Positions 18,585 to 28,322 of a DNA stretch of 64,000 bases are shown one piece after another (position 1 is the stretch's first letter; every line of letters starts with the position of its first letter). The notes beneath the pieces are model-generated. The model worked only from the letters and a program-made list of their open reading frames with translations, ran no database searches and was not told the DNA's origin. A program made the position numbers and the translations under genes. The stretch comes from Trinickia terrae (GTDB lineage: Bacteria > Pseudomonadota > Gammaproteobacteria > Burkholderiales > Burkholderiaceae), in the NCBI RefSeq assembly GCF_005144415.1, contig NZ_SWJE01000001.1:601365-665364 (forward strand), in the 5' to 3' direction.

Positions 18585-20828
18585 ATGAGCACCCAGCAAT
18601 CCACGATCATCTACACCCTGACCGACGAGGCGCCGCTTTTGGCGACCAGCGCCTTCCTGCCGATCATCCGCACCTTTGCTGCGCCGGCGGGCGTCGACGT
18701 CATCACCAGCGATATTTCCGTGGCGGGCCGTATCCTGGGCGAGTTTCCGGAGTTCCTGAGCGAGGAGCAACGCGCGCCCGACAACCTCGCCGAGCTCGGC
18801 CGCCTCACGCAACTGCCCGACACCAATATCATCAAGCTGCCCAACATCAGTGCATCGGTGCCGCAGCTCGTCGCCGCGATCAAGGAGCTGCAAGGCAAGG
18901 GCTACAAGGTGCCGGACTATCCGGAAGACCCGAAGACCGAAGAAGAGCAGGCGATCCTCCGGCGCTACTCGAAGTGTCTCGGCAGCGCGGTGAACCCGGT
19001 GCTGCGCGAAGGCAACTCCGACCGCCGCGCGCCTGCCGCCGTGAAGAACTACGCGAAGAAGCATCCGCACAGCATGGGCGAGTGGAGCATGGCTTCGCGC
19101 ACCCACGTGGCGCACATGAAGCACGGCGACTTCTACCACGGCGAAAAGTCGATCACGCTCGACCGTGCCCGTGAAGTGCGCATGGAGCTCGTCACGAAGA
19201 GCGGCGAGACGATCGTGCTCAAGCCGAAGGTCAAGCTGCAGGACGGCGAGATCGTCGACAGCATGTTCATGAGCAAGAAGGCGCTCGTCGCGTTCTACGA
19301 AGACCAGATGGAAGACGCGCGCAAGACCGGCATCATGCTCTCGCTGCACGTGAAGGCGACCATGATGAAGGTCTCGCACCCGATCGTGTTCGGTCACGCG
19401 GTGAAGGTGTTCTACAAGGACGCGTTCGCGAAGCACGCCAAGCTGTTCGAGGAACTCGGCGTGAACGTCAACAACGGCATGGTCGATCTGTACACGAAGA
19501 TCGAGACGCTGCCGGAATCGAAGCGCGAAGAAGTGATCCGCGACCTGCACGCATGCCATGAGCACCGTCCGGCGCTCGCGATGGTCGATTCGGCCAAGGG
19601 CATCTCGAACCTGCACGCGCCGAACGACGTGATCGTCGACGCGTCGATGCCCGCGATGATCCGCGCCGGCGGCAAGATGTGGGGCGCCGACGGCCGCCCG
19701 GCCGACACCAAGTGCCTGATTCCGGAAAGCACGTTCGCGCGCATCTATCAGGAAATCGTCAACTTCTGCAAGACCAACGGCGCATTCGACCCGACCACCA
19801 TGGGCACCGTGCCGAACGTCGGCCTGATGGCGCAGAAGGCGGAGGAATACGGCTCGCACGACAAGACTTTCGAGATCCCGCAAGACGGCACGGCGCGCAT
19901 CGTCGACAACGCCACGGGCGAAGTGATCGAAGCGCTCACGCAGCAAGTCGAGCAAGGCGACATCTGGCGCATGTGCCTCGTGAAGGACGCGCCGATCCGC
20001 GACTGGGTGAAGCTCGCCGTCACGCGCGTGCGCAACTCGGGCATGCCGGCTGTGTTCTGGCTCGACCCGTACCGTCCGCACGAAGCCGAGCTCATCAAGA
20101 AGGTCGAGACCTACCTGAAGGACCACGACACCACGGGCCTCGACATCCACATCATGTCGCAGGTGCGGGCGATGCGTTACACGCTCGAGCGCGTCGCGCG
20201 CGGCCTCGACACCATCTCGGCCACCGGCAACATCCTGCGCGACTACCTCACCGACCTGTTCCCGATCATGGAGCTCGGCACGAGCGCCAAGATGCTCTCG
20301 ATCGTTCCGCTGATGGCGGGCGGCGGCATGTACGAGACGGGCGCGGGCGGCTCGGCGCCGAAGCACGTCCAGCAGTTGAAGGAGGAGAACCACCTGCGCT
20401 GGGACTCGCTCGGCGAGTTCCTCGCGCTGGCCGTGTCGCTCGAAGATCTCGGCATCAAGAGCGGCAACAGCCGTGCCAAGCTTCTCGCGAAGACGCTCGA
20501 CGCCGCGACCGGCAAGCTGCTCGACAACAACAAGAGCCCGTCGCCGAAGACGGGTCAGCTCGATAACCGCGGCAGCCAGTTCTACCTCGCGATGTACTGG
20601 GCGCAGGAGCTGGCCACGCAGACCGAGGATGCCGAACTGGCCGCGAAGTTCGCGCCGCTCGCCAAGACGCTGACCGACAACGAGAAGACCATCGTCGGCG
20701 AGCTGTCGGACGTGCAGGGCAAGCCGGTCGATATCGGCGGCTACTACCAGCCCGACTTCGACAAGCTCGCCGCCGTGATGCGTCCGAGCAAGACGTTCAA
20801 TGCGGCGCTGGCGGCGGTGAACGGCTGA
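18585..20828 (+). CDS. icd: NADP-dependent isocitrate dehydrogenase, monomeric type
   Basis: A 747-aa monomeric NADP-isocitrate dehydrogenase (EC 1.1.1.42), which oxidatively decarboxylates isocitrate to 2-oxoglutarate. The protein is colinear with the about 740-aa monomeric family from end to end, including [20 protein letters not shown] and [22 protein letters not shown]. The start ATG at 18585 is preferred over the in-frame TTG at 18573. A strong intrinsic terminator follows. Confidence 0.95.
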   Translation: MSTQQSTIIYTLTDEAPLLATSAFLPIIRTFAAPAGVDVITSDISVAGRILGEFPEFLSEEQRAPDNLAELGRLTQLPDTNIIKLPNISASVPQLVAAIKELQGKGYKVPDYPEDPKTEEEQAILRRYSKCLGSAVNPVLREGNSDRRAPAAVKNYAKKHPHSMGEWSMASRTHVAHMKHGDFYHGEKSITLDRAREVRMELVTKSGETIVLKPKVKLQDGEIVDSMFMSKKALVAFYEDQMEDARKTGIMLSLHVKATMMKVSHPIVFGHAVKVFYKDAFAKHAKLFEELGVNVNNGMVDLYTKIETLPESKREEVIRDLHACHEHRPALAMVDSAKGISNLHAPNDVIVDASMPAMIRAGGKMWGADGRPADTKCLIPESTFARIYQEIVNFCKTNGAFDPTTMGTVPNVGLMAQKAEEYGSHDKTFEIPQDGTARIVDNATGEVIEALTQQVEQGDIWRMCLVKDAPIRDWVKLAVTRVRNSGMPAVFWLDPYRPHEAELIKKVETYLKDHDTTGLDIHIMSQVRAMRYTLERVARGLDTISATGNILRDYLTDLFPIMELGTSAKMLSIVPLMAGGGMYETGAGGSAPKHVQQLKEENHLRWDSLGEFLALAVSLEDLGIKSGNSRAKLLAKTLDAATGKLLDNNKSPSPKTGQLDNRGSQFYLAMYWAQELATQTEDAELAAKFAPLAKTLTDNEKTIVGELSDVQGKPVDIGGYYQPDFDKLAAVMRPSKTFNAALAAVNG

Positions 20829-20857
20829 TGTAATTTGCTGTAGCTCGTGTTTCAGAA

Positions 20858-20896
20858 GGCCCCCGTGCGGCATCCGCTGTCGTGCGGGGGCTTTTC
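20858..20896. terminator. intrinsic terminator after icd
   Basis: GCCCCCGTGCG (20859-20869) and CGTGCGGGGGC (20881-20891) form a GC-rich stem with wobble positions, followed by TTTT and an AT-rich stretch on the + strand. It lies between convergent icd and the LysR remnant and could also act in the opposite direction. Confidence 0.8.
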
Positions 20897-20902
20897 ATTT
20901 TC

Positions 20903-21318
20903 CTATCGAGCGCTTTCTCCTTCACGGCCCGCTTCCGCCAGCATCCATTCGCGCAATTGCCGCAGCGCGCTCGAGCTTTCCAGGCGCTCGGGCTGATAGC
21001 ACAGGTAATGCCCCTGTTCCTCGACGTCGATGGCGACATCCGGCGGCTCCACGAGCGTGCCGTTCACGAGGTTGTCGCGCACGAGAAAGCGCGGAACCAG
21101 TGCAACCCCGAGCCCCGCCTGCGCGGCCTGGATCAACACCGAGTACCGCTCGAAGCGCGTGCCCGCCAGCGCCTGCGCCTGATTCACGCCGTAGCGCGCC
21201 GCCCACTTGATCCACACGATTTCGGCTTGCCCGTGCAGCAGCCGCTCCGCCCGCGCGACGTCGTCCGGCGCACGTAGCGGTTGGTGGCACGGATAGTCGG
21301 GCGCGCAGACGAGTGACC
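20903..21318 (-). pseudogene. LysR-family regulator, C-terminal fragment
   Basis: The minus frame encodes about 138 residues of the effector-binding domain of a GcvA/AmpR-like LysR regulator: SLVCAPDYPCHQPL, then YSVLIQAAQAGLGVALVPRF, ending near a normal LysR C-terminus. Upstream of about 21318 the homology stops abruptly. The HTH and first effector subdomain are missing, so the gene is 5'-truncated. The flanking 21320-21607 sequence contains no gene and carries a short direct repeat. Confidence 0.75.
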
Positions 21319-21532
21319 GCCGACATGGGTTTGATTCGAGGCCGAGGCGACCACGAGCCGCGTGCGCTTCGGCGGTTCGGCGTGCGATGACGCTGGAACC
21401 GAAAGACCGCTACGGCCAACAGGACTGAGTGCGCTTCGGCCGAGGCCGTCCGCCCAGGACGCGCTTTTGGTTACTTTGGGCAAGACCAAAGTGACCCCGG
21501 TCCCGGGGAGGGACGGACTATACGGAACGCTG

Positions 21533-21566
21533 CGAATTCAAAGTTGCACGACGAATTCAAAGTTGC
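21533..21566. repeat. short tandem direct repeat
   Basis: CGAATTCAAAGTTGC occurs at 21533-21547 and again at 21552-21566, a period of 19 bp. It lies in the gene-free stretch between the truncated LysR gene and the NCS1 permease and may mark a rearrangement junction. Confidence 0.8.
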
Positions 21567-21607
21567 CCGAAACCCTAAACGACAAGAACAAAAACCCCAA
21601 AAGCCAA

Positions 21608-23083
21608 CTACAACCGCCGCGCCACCCGCATCATCGCCGTATAGATCACGGCGCCCGCAGCCGCCCCGATCAGCCAGCCGAAGTTGTTGTCCGGCAGCAC
21701 GCGCAGCAGCTGCGTGCACAGCTCCCAGCCGATCGAAATGACGCCTGACAGCACGAGCGCCGCCAGGCCCACGCGATTCCATCCGCCGTCGTAGTAGAAG
21801 CGCCCTTCGGGCGCCATCGTGTAGAGCTGGGCCGTGTCCACCTGCTGGCGCTTCACGAGATAGAAGTCGGCCATCATCACGCCGTACAGCGGCGCGAGCA
21901 CCGCGCCGAACACGCTGACGAAGACCGTGATCGCCTTCGGGCTGTCGACGAAGATCCACGGGCAGACGAGCACGGCCAGGATCGATGCGATCAGGCCGCC
22001 TTTCTTGAAGTCCACGTGCTTGGCGAACAGGTTGGCGATGTCGTACGCGGGCGAAACGAAGTTGGCGACGATGTTGATCCCCATCGTCGCGACGATGAAA
22101 GTCACGCTGCCGAGCACGACCGCCACCTTGTTCTGGATCTTCCCGACGATCGCGACCGGGTCCATGATCATCGAGCCGAATACATGCGCGCTGCCCGACG
22201 TCACGATCACCGTGATGATCGCGAACACGACGAAATTGACTGGAAGCCCGAGGAAATTGCCGACCTTCATCTGCGCCTCGCTTCTCGCGAAACGCGAGAA
22301 GTCGCCGAAATTCAGCAGCAGCGCCGCGAAATAGCTGATGACGAGCAGGATGGCGTTGCCCATGCTCGCGAGCTGCTCGCCGGCGGAGAGCACCTTGCCG
22401 CCGAGCGTGAGGCTCAGGCTGCCGAGTCCGGCTTGCGACAGGATCCACGCCATCAGCACGAACATCACGACGTACACGGCCGGGCCGCAGAAGTCGATGA
22501 AGCGGCGGATGGTCTCCATGCCGCGCTGGAAGATGAAAAGCTGGAACAGCCACATGAAGAGGAAGCTGAACCAGCCGAGGCCGTCGAGCCGCAGGAAGCT
22601 CACGTCGCGCCACGACGCAACCGCGGGCACGAAGACCAGCAAGAGCGTGGCGACCGCCTTCGACGCGAAGTAGGTCTGCACGCCGTACCAGACGATGCCG
22701 ACCACGCCGCGGATGATCGCCGCGAGGTTCGCGCCCATCACGCCCATGCTGACGCGGGCCATCACCGGGAACGGGATGCCGTGCTCGAAGCTCGGCTTGC
22801 CGACCCAGTTCATCAGCACGAACACGCAGAGGATGCCGATGGCGAGCGCAAGCAGCACCTGCCAGCCCGAGATGCCGAGCAGGAACAGGCTCGCGGCGAA
22901 GGTGTAGCCGCCGACGCTGTGCACGTCGGACATCCACATCGCGAAGATGCTGTAGCTCGTCCAGGTGCGCCGGTTGCGCGGCACGGGCGCGAGATCGCGG
23001 TTGAAGAGGCGCTCGTCGGCGCCGGCAATGGTGCCGTCGGGGCCGTAGGGCGAATGGCTGTCGAGCGGAGGAGACGCGGACAT
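21608..23083 (-). CDS. NCS1-family nucleobase:cation symporter
   Basis: A 491-aa transporter with about 12 hydrophobic helices and the NCS1 signature region GIPFPVMARVSMGVMGANL near residue 95, followed by WYGVQTYFASKA. The family carries purines, pyrimidines, hydantoins or allantoin with H+ or Na+; the substrate cannot be read from sequence. The start at 23083 has AAGGGGG upstream. Neighbouring remnants of pxpB and LysR suggest a once larger amide or 5-oxoproline/nucleobase utilisation cluster. Confidence 0.88.
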   Translation of the reverse strand: MSASPPLDSHSPYGPDGTIAGADERLFNRDLAPVPRNRRTWTSYSIFAMWMSDVHSVGGYTFAASLFLLGISGWQVLLALAIGILCVFVLMNWVGKPSFEHGIPFPVMARVSMGVMGANLAAIIRGVVGIVWYGVQTYFASKAVATLLLVFVPAVASWRDVSFLRLDGLGWFSFLFMWLFQLFIFQRGMETIRRFIDFCGPAVYVVMFVLMAWILSQAGLGSLSLTLGGKVLSAGEQLASMGNAILLVISYFAALLLNFGDFSRFARSEAQMKVGNFLGLPVNFVVFAIITVIVTSGSAHVFGSMIMDPVAIVGKIQNKVAVVLGSVTFIVATMGINIVANFVSPAYDIANLFAKHVDFKKGGLIASILAVLVCPWIFVDSPKAITVFVSVFGAVLAPLYGVMMADFYLVKRQQVDTAQLYTMAPEGRFYYDGGWNRVGLAALVLSGVISIGWELCTQLLRVLPDNNFGWLIGAAAGAVIYTAMMRVARRL

Positions 23084-23241
23084 GACACCCCCTTGCAAAT
23101 GGACGGCCGGTCGGAAAGGCAGGAAGCGGGCCGGCTGCGCTGCGCGGTCCGGCGCGCTTGCCGCCGGGGCCGGATGAATTGCAGACCAGACTACTCGGTA
23201 TTTTTTTATTTCACCACTGAAGAAAAAAACGCGGGCGCCGG

Positions 23242-23609
23242 TCACTCGAGCCCGCTCTTCGCGGTCTCTTTCACGCGCAGCAGCACCAGCAGGCTGAGGG
23301 CAGCGCCGCCCGCGAGCATTCCGGCGAGCGCGTCGACGAGCGTTGCGAAGACAGGCTCGCCCTCCGGCGTCAGGTCATACGGCCGGTAGTGCACGCCGAG
23401 CGTCGTGAGCGCGGGCACGATCTCGACGGCGCCCGGCAGCACGGCAGCACGGCGGCGCGCAGGCGCGCTGCTGCCGCGCGCACGCTCCGGTTCGCGGCGG
23501 CCGGGTCGTGCGCGTCGAACTCCACGATCAGGCAGCAATCGCCGGAGGGCACGATGCGCCAGGCCGAGCCTCGCTCGATCTCGACGCCGTCCGGGCTGCG
23601 CGCGTTCAT
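23242..23609 (-). pseudogene. pxpB (5-oxoprolinase subunit B/KipI) remnant fused to a transporter tail
   Basis: From the ATG at 23609 the minus strand encodes the start of a PxpB/KipI protein (WRIVPSGDCCLIVEF, then PGAVEIVPALTTLGVHY). Two adjacent copies of CAGCACGG (23437-23444 and 23445-23452, + strand) shift the frame by 8 bp; deleting one copy restores RAAVLPGAVEI. After about 95 residues homology ends. A short tail (23242-23310), LLVLLRVKETAKSGLE, resembles the C-terminus of an MFS transporter. It is therefore a deletion fusion plus a frameshift, and non-functional. Confidence 0.65.
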
Positions 23610-23635
23610 GACTGGCGGCTCGCCGGCGTTGCGCT

Positions 23636-24070
23636 TTACTTCGCGAACAGCGAGGCGATATTGGCGAACGCCTTGATCTCGAGCGCGTTGCCCGACGGAT
23701 CGAGGAAGAACATCGTCGCCTGCTCGCCGACTTCGCCCTTGAAGCGGATATGCGGCTCGATGATGAAGGACACGCCGGCGGCGGTCAGCTTGTCCGCCGC
23801 CGCCTGCCATTGGTCCATCGGCAGCACGACGCCGAAGTGGCGGACCGGCACGGCGTCGCCGTCGACGGCGCTCGTCTTGCGGTGGCCCACTTCCTCGGGC
23901 GCGAGGTGCGCGACGATCTGATGGCCGTAGAAGTTGAAATCGACCCAGTCGTCGGCGCTGCGGCCCTCGGGGCAGCCGAGCAGATCGCCGTAGAACTCGC
24001 GCGCGGCGGCGATGCTGTGCACCGGAAACGCAAGGTGGAAGGGACAAAGGACGGCGGTCGTATTGCTCAT
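23636..24070 (-). CDS. VOC/glyoxalase-fold protein
   Basis: A 144-aa vicinal-oxygen-chelate domain protein with paired beta-alpha-beta-beta modules ([23 protein letters not shown] at the start, and [18 protein letters not shown] near the end). The His and Glu metal-ligand positions are retained. Substrate unknown; relatives include glyoxalases and dioxygenases. It is divergent from a LysR gene 160 bp away, which may control it. Confidence 0.85.
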   Translation of the reverse strand: MSNTTAVLCPFHLAFPVHSIAAAREFYGDLLGCPEGRSADDWVDFNFYGHQIVAHLAPEEVGHRKTSAVDGDAVPVRHFGVVLPMDQWQAAADKLTAAGVSFIIEPHIRFKGEVGEQATMFFLDPSGNALEIKAFANIASLFAK

Positions 24071-24230
24071 GATGGGCCTTGTGGGTGAGAAAGCGCGCTG
24101 TGCGCGCGGTCCGGCGTGAATCCGGCGTAAAGCGGAGTCATGTCATGGAGGCCAGTCTAGTAATGACAAAAACCCGTGAATAACGATATCTTTTTGGCCT
24201 GAGCAACAAAAATTTCGATCAATCGATGCC

Positions 24231-25103
24231 ATGCTGCGCGAACTGAAAACCTTTCTTGCCGTGGTGCGCTACGGCACCTTCGCGAGCGCGGGCTCGCATA
24301 TCGGTCTCACGCAATCGGCGGTCAGCGCCCAGATCCAGCGGCTCGAGGACGATCTCGGCTTCCCGCTGTTCGACCGCACCGGCCGCTCCGCGACGCTCAA
24401 CGCCGCCGGCCGGCAGGCGGTGGAGGTCGCCGAGGAGCTGTTGTCGGTGTATGGAAAGCTCGGGGGCCGCGGCGACGCGGCGGAGCGTTTCGGCGTCTTG
24501 CGCATCGGCGCGATCGCGTCGGCGCAAACCTCGTTCCTCATCGAGGCCATCGCGCGGTTCCGGCGCGACGCGCCCGGCTGGCGGGTGCGCGTGATTCCCG
24601 GCGTGTCGCTCAATCTGCTCGCGCAGGTCGACGCGGGCGAAGTGGATGCCGCGGTGATGATCAAGCCGCCATTCGCGATGCCGGCCGAGCTCAAGTGGCG
24701 CACGCTGCTCGCCGAGCCTTTCGTCTTGCTGGCGCCGCGCGAGCTCGCCAAAGAGCCGTGGCGCGAGCTGCTGCGCTCGGAGCCCTTCATCCGCTACGAC
24801 CGGAATTCGTTCGGCGGGCGTCTCGTCGATCGCTTCCTGCGCAAGGCGCGGCTCACGGTGCAGGATGCGGTCGAGCTCGACGAGCTGCAGGGCATCGTCG
24901 GGCTCGTCGCGCAAGGCGCGGGTGTCGCCATCGTGCCGCAATCGTCCGCGCTGCGGATTCCGCGCACGGTCGCGACGATCGCGCTCGGCGAAGAAGGTTT
25001 TTACCGCGAGATCGGTCTTGTCGAACGGAAAAGCCTGAGTCAGCAGGCGGCGACCGCGCGGTTCGCCGAGTGCCTGTGCGCGGTCGCCGGCGTGAAGGTG
25101 TGA
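24231..25103 (+). CDS. LysR-family transcriptional regulator
   Basis: A 290-aa LysR regulator with an N-terminal winged HTH (residues 1-60, FASAGSHIGLTQSAVSAQIQ) and an effector-binding domain. It is divergent from the glyoxalase-fold gene, the classical LysR arrangement. The effector is unknown. Confidence 0.9.
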   Translation: MLRELKTFLAVVRYGTFASAGSHIGLTQSAVSAQIQRLEDDLGFPLFDRTGRSATLNAAGRQAVEVAEELLSVYGKLGGRGDAAERFGVLRIGAIASAQTSFLIEAIARFRRDAPGWRVRVIPGVSLNLLAQVDAGEVDAAVMIKPPFAMPAELKWRTLLAEPFVLLAPRELAKEPWRELLRSEPFIRYDRNSFGGRLVDRFLRKARLTVQDAVELDELQGIVGLVAQGAGVAIVPQSSALRIPRTVATIALGEEGFYREIGLVERKSLSQQAATARFAECLCAVAGVKV

Positions 25104-25127
25104 AGGCGTGAGGGCGTGAAGTTGGTC

Positions 25128-25769
25128 TCAGCCGCTCGCGATGAGCACGGCGCCCGTCGTGGCGAGCGCGCCGCACCAGAGCCAGTCGAAATTGATCCAG
25201 CCGCGCCGCAGGACGCCGAGTCCCAGATATTCGTACGCGGCGAGCGCGATCGCCGCGGTCGTGGCGAGCGTCACGACGGTATGGGCGACGGTGAATTGCA
25301 GCGGGATCAGCAGATTCGAGGCTGAGCCGAACCCCGAGCCCGCGCCGCACAGCGGCAGCATCGCCGGCATCAGCATGAGCCCCGCGCCGTGCATCGCCGC
25401 CATCGCCGCGGACCATGCCGTGAGGCCCGCGAATCCCGCCGTCATGCCGACGCGCACCCGATGCCGATGTCCGTACAGATGCCGATACAGCGCCCAGCCG
25501 ATCAGCAGCGCGCCCAGGCACAGATTGAGCGGCAGCGCCGCCCGCCATGCGCCGAGCGCAGCGGCGGAGCTCGTGAAGAGCAGGATCGCCGCCGCGTGCC
25601 CGAGCGCGAGCGGCGGCAGCGCCATCAAAAGCGCGGCGCGGCTGCCGCGCTGCATGCCGAGCGCGGTCGCGAAGAGCCAGCCCATTGCCGGATTGACGCC
25701 GTGAAAGACGCCGCTGCCGACGATGGCCGCCCACGTCGCGGCCGATCCGCTGTCGAAGAGGCTGTTCAC
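25128..25769 (-). CDS. multi-pass membrane protein linked to methanethiol oxidase
   Basis: A 213-aa protein with about six hydrophobic helices and a His-rich loop (YRHLYGHRHRVRV near residue 95). There are conserved-looking His and Cys residues near SGVFHGVNPAMGW and LPLCGAG. I do not recognise a named family. It begins 27 bp after the methanethiol oxidase gene and is surely co-transcribed. Possible roles are metal (copper) delivery or sulfide/peroxide handling for that enzyme; this is inference from position and the His content. Confidence 0.75.
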   Translation of the reverse strand: MNSLFDSGSAATWAAIVGSGVFHGVNPAMGWLFATALGMQRGSRAALLMALPPLALGHAAAILLFTSSAAALGAWRAALPLNLCLGALLIGWALYRHLYGHRHRVRVGMTAGFAGLTAWSAAMAAMHGAGLMLMPAMLPLCGAGSGFGSASNLLIPLQFTVAHTVVTLATTAAIALAAYEYLGLGVLRRGWINFDWLWCGALATTGAVLIASG

Positions 25770-25796
25770 GATGCTCTCGTTCTCGCGCGCATGGCG

Positions 25797-27191
25797 TCAC
25801 GGATAGCAATACGAATCGGACGACGCGTCGCCGCCTTCGAGACGGATCTGGTGCGGCCGGTGCGTCTTCGGCCATTCGATGAAAAACCGCTCGTCGAACG
25901 ACAAGCCGCCCGCGGGCGAGGCGTCGAGCTTCACCATCCAGCCGTCGATGCCGTCGGGATAGAACTGCTCGTCGATCGCGCCGTAGAGCGAGTTCGTGAA
26001 GTAGACGCGGCTGCCGTCGCGGCTCACCTCGACCATCTGCGGCCCGCCGTTCAGCTTGCGAGCGCCGGCTTTCGGATGCGTCGCGCGCGCCGCGATGCCG
26101 CCGATGCGCACGCTGCCCGTGAGCTTCGGCGCGTGCGGATCGGACACGTCATACTGCTTGAGGTCGCCGGTGCCCCAGCACGACACGTAGAGAAAGCGGT
26201 CGTCGAGCGATAGCGCGATGTCCGTCACGAGCGGCGGCACGGCGCCGAAGCCTTTGAGCATTGGCGGCAGCAGGTCGGGGTCCGCGGGCTCGGCCGGGAT
26301 CTCGATCACCTTGCGCGCGGCCCATTGGCCGCCTTCGCGGTACCAGGTCCAGATCGATGCGGACAAGTCCTTCAAGCTGATCACCGAGTTGACGAAGCCG
26401 TAGGCGCGCGTCGGATTGTGCGCGGGACGCAGCTCGAATACGAGCTGGTTCTCCGCGCCGAAATCGATCACCTGCTTGTGCTTGCGCGTATGCAGGTCCC
26501 AGAAGTGCAAACGGTGGCCGTATTGCCCGCCCAGCAGCACCTCGGGCACGAGGCCGTTTTCGAAGGTGGCGGGCAGCCCCCATTCGCTCGTCACCAGCGT
26601 GTCGTAGCCGAGATGCCACCAGCCGTCGTAGGCGAGCTGCTGCGGGCCGCGGTCGATTTCCCATTGGCCGCGGATGTCGAAAGTCTGGTGGTCCATCAGG
26701 AAGATGCCGCCCGGCGCTTCGCCCTGCGCGTTCGCGAGCGACACCACGTAGATGCCCTCGGGCCCGCAATGGACCGTATGCGGCCGCGTGTAGCCCGCGC
26801 GCTCGGCCACTTCCGCGGGCTCCAGCACGCGCACGATCTGCGGATGGCGCGGGTCGGGCTTCGTGTCGAGGACGTGGATGCGCGACGAGCGCAGCCCGGG
26901 CACGACGAGATAGCGCCGCTCCGAATGCGGATGCGGCGCGTTCGGGCACAGGCAGGAGCTGCAGGCGTTCCAGCCGAAGTGATGGAGCTCGTCGCCGAGG
27001 TTCGGCATCACCACGCGGTTGACGATGCGGGCGTAGTCGGGCGAAGCGGAGTCGAGGTCGACGATGTCGAGCGCGTCGGGCGTCTGCCGCGTGGGATCGA
27101 AGCTCGCGACATAGGCAAGCGTTTCCTTGGGGGCGCTGCCCGCCAGGCGTGCGGACGGATAGAAGGTCGGATCGGGCTTCCAGGTTGGCAT
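25797..27191 (-). CDS. mtoX: methanethiol oxidase / selenium-binding protein family
   Basis: A 464-aa protein of the SBP56/MtoX family, which oxidises methanethiol to formaldehyde, hydrogen sulfide and hydrogen peroxide. The hallmark cysteine segment WNACSSCLCPNAPHPHSERR is near residues 85-105. The beta-propeller His motifs (PHTVHCGPEG; TSEWGLP; GYGH-like QYGHRLHFWDL) follow, ending with RPHQIRLEGGD. The start at 27191 has AAGGAG. The mauG and SCO-type genes found beside mtoX in Hyphomicrobium are absent here; instead a multi-pass membrane protein follows. The upstream 27192-27505 stretch has no gene. Confidence 0.88.
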   Translation of the reverse strand: MPTWKPDPTFYPSARLAGSAPKETLAYVASFDPTRQTPDALDIVDLDSASPDYARIVNRVVMPNLGDELHHFGWNACSSCLCPNAPHPHSERRYLVVPGLRSSRIHVLDTKPDPRHPQIVRVLEPAEVAERAGYTRPHTVHCGPEGIYVVSLANAQGEAPGGIFLMDHQTFDIRGQWEIDRGPQQLAYDGWWHLGYDTLVTSEWGLPATFENGLVPEVLLGGQYGHRLHFWDLHTRKHKQVIDFGAENQLVFELRPAHNPTRAYGFVNSVISLKDLSASIWTWYREGGQWAARKVIEIPAEPADPDLLPPMLKGFGAVPPLVTDIALSLDDRFLYVSCWGTGDLKQYDVSDPHAPKLTGSVRIGGIAARATHPKAGARKLNGGPQMVEVSRDGSRVYFTNSLYGAIDEQFYPDGIDGWMVKLDASPAGGLSFDERFFIEWPKTHRPHQIRLEGGDASSDSYCYP

Positions 27192-27505
27192 CGAGAGTCT
27201 CCTTCCAGATGCAACGTTCAGTATGGAAACCGGCTGGCAACGAGCCGGTGAACCAGTGTCGGCAATCCGCGGGCCAAGCCGAACGAATTTTTTCGAATAT
27301 CGATATTGCTGCGCCGAAGAAGCGCATCGAGCGCTCGATGCCGCTCCCATCCGCATGTCTCGCGAGAGCGGCGGGCAAAAGCATTACCTCCCGCGTAATC
27401 GACCCGCCGCGCGCCTTCGCCGATCCTTCGTCTCAAGCGAGCCGCAATCGCCTCGCGAACCTCGAACGATCTCGACTCACCGCATCCCTTTTCAAGGAGC
27501 CCGGC

Positions 27506-27874
27506 ATGAACCCGCATATCGAATTGATCGACCGCTACTTCGAAGCATGGAACGAGCCTGACGCCGCGCATCGGCGCGAGCTGATCGCTTCGACCTGGGC
27601 CGCCGAGGCCTCCTATGCCGATCCGCTTCTGACCGGCGATGGCCACGACGGCATCGACGCGATGATCCGCGCCGTCCACGAGCGCTTCCCGCGCCACACG
27701 TTCCGCCGCACGACCGACGTCGACGGCTTCGGCAACCGCCTGCGCTTCTCCTGGGAGCTGCGCACGCCCGACGGCGACGCGATCGTCAAGGGCTCGGACT
27801 TCGGCGTCGTCGACGCATCGGGGCGGCTCGCCGCCGTCACCGGGTTTCTCGATGCAGCGCCGGGCATGGCGTGA
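27506..27874 (+). CDS. SnoaL-like NTF2-fold protein
   Basis: A 122-aa NTF2-fold SnoaL-like domain protein (IDRYFEAWNEPD, then ADPLLTGDGHDGIDAMI and FRRTTDVDGFGNRLRFSWEL). The start ATG at 27506 has AAGGAG nine bases upstream. Such proteins may be isomerases, hydrolases or ligand binders; no catalytic set is evident. A small membrane protein gene follows 34 bp downstream. Confidence 0.85.
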   Translation: MNPHIELIDRYFEAWNEPDAAHRRELIASTWAAEASYADPLLTGDGHDGIDAMIRAVHERFPRHTFRRTTDVDGFGNRLRFSWELRTPDGDAIVKGSDFGVVDASGRLAAVTGFLDAAPGMA

Positions 27875-27908
27875 GATGAACCGCTAACGAAACAAGGAGA
27901 ACCGCATC

Positions 27909-28322
27909 ATGGCCGAGCCCATTGCCTTCGTCCGCTTGCGCGCGCAGCGTTCGCTCGATGCGCTCTCGAGCACGGTCGCCGGTTTTGCGCTGCTCGCGGG
28001 AGGACGGCTCTTCGCCTTCGCCGCCTACGCGTCGCTGCGTGAGCCGGTGCTGGGAGCGATGGGGCTCGTGCTGCTGGCGCTCGTCGGCTGGACGAGATGG
28101 ATGCTGCGAGCGCAAACAGCGGCATCCCAGGGATCGGGACGCGTTGGAAGCTGCCGGGAAATAATCGCGGCAACGCGTTGTGATGACGCTGTGCGAGGGG
28201 TACGATGCCTGCGAACCCGCGCTCCGCTTTTGCGGTGCATTGCACAAAACAACGGAGAAGACAGTTTGAACACGACCTACACGCGCAATCGTTCGAAGTG
28301 CTCCGGGGAGGCCGCGTGCTGA
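27909..28322 (+). CDS. small two-helix membrane protein
   Basis: A 137-aa open frame. Residues 1-70 have convincing composition and two hydrophobic helices (about 22-40 and 47-64). The C-terminal half is Arg/Cys-rich, unlike a normal protein, and overlaps the next gene by 7 nt. The true gene may be shorter or its 3' end altered. It lies 34 bp after the SnoaL-like gene and is probably in the same transcript. No family recognised. Confidence 0.5.
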   Translation: MAEPIAFVRLRAQRSLDALSSTVAGFALLAGGRLFAFAAYASLREPVLGAMGLVLLALVGWTRWMLRAQTAASQGSGRVGSCREIIAATRCDDAVRGVRCLRTRAPLLRCIAQNNGEDSLNTTYTRNRSKCSGEAAC

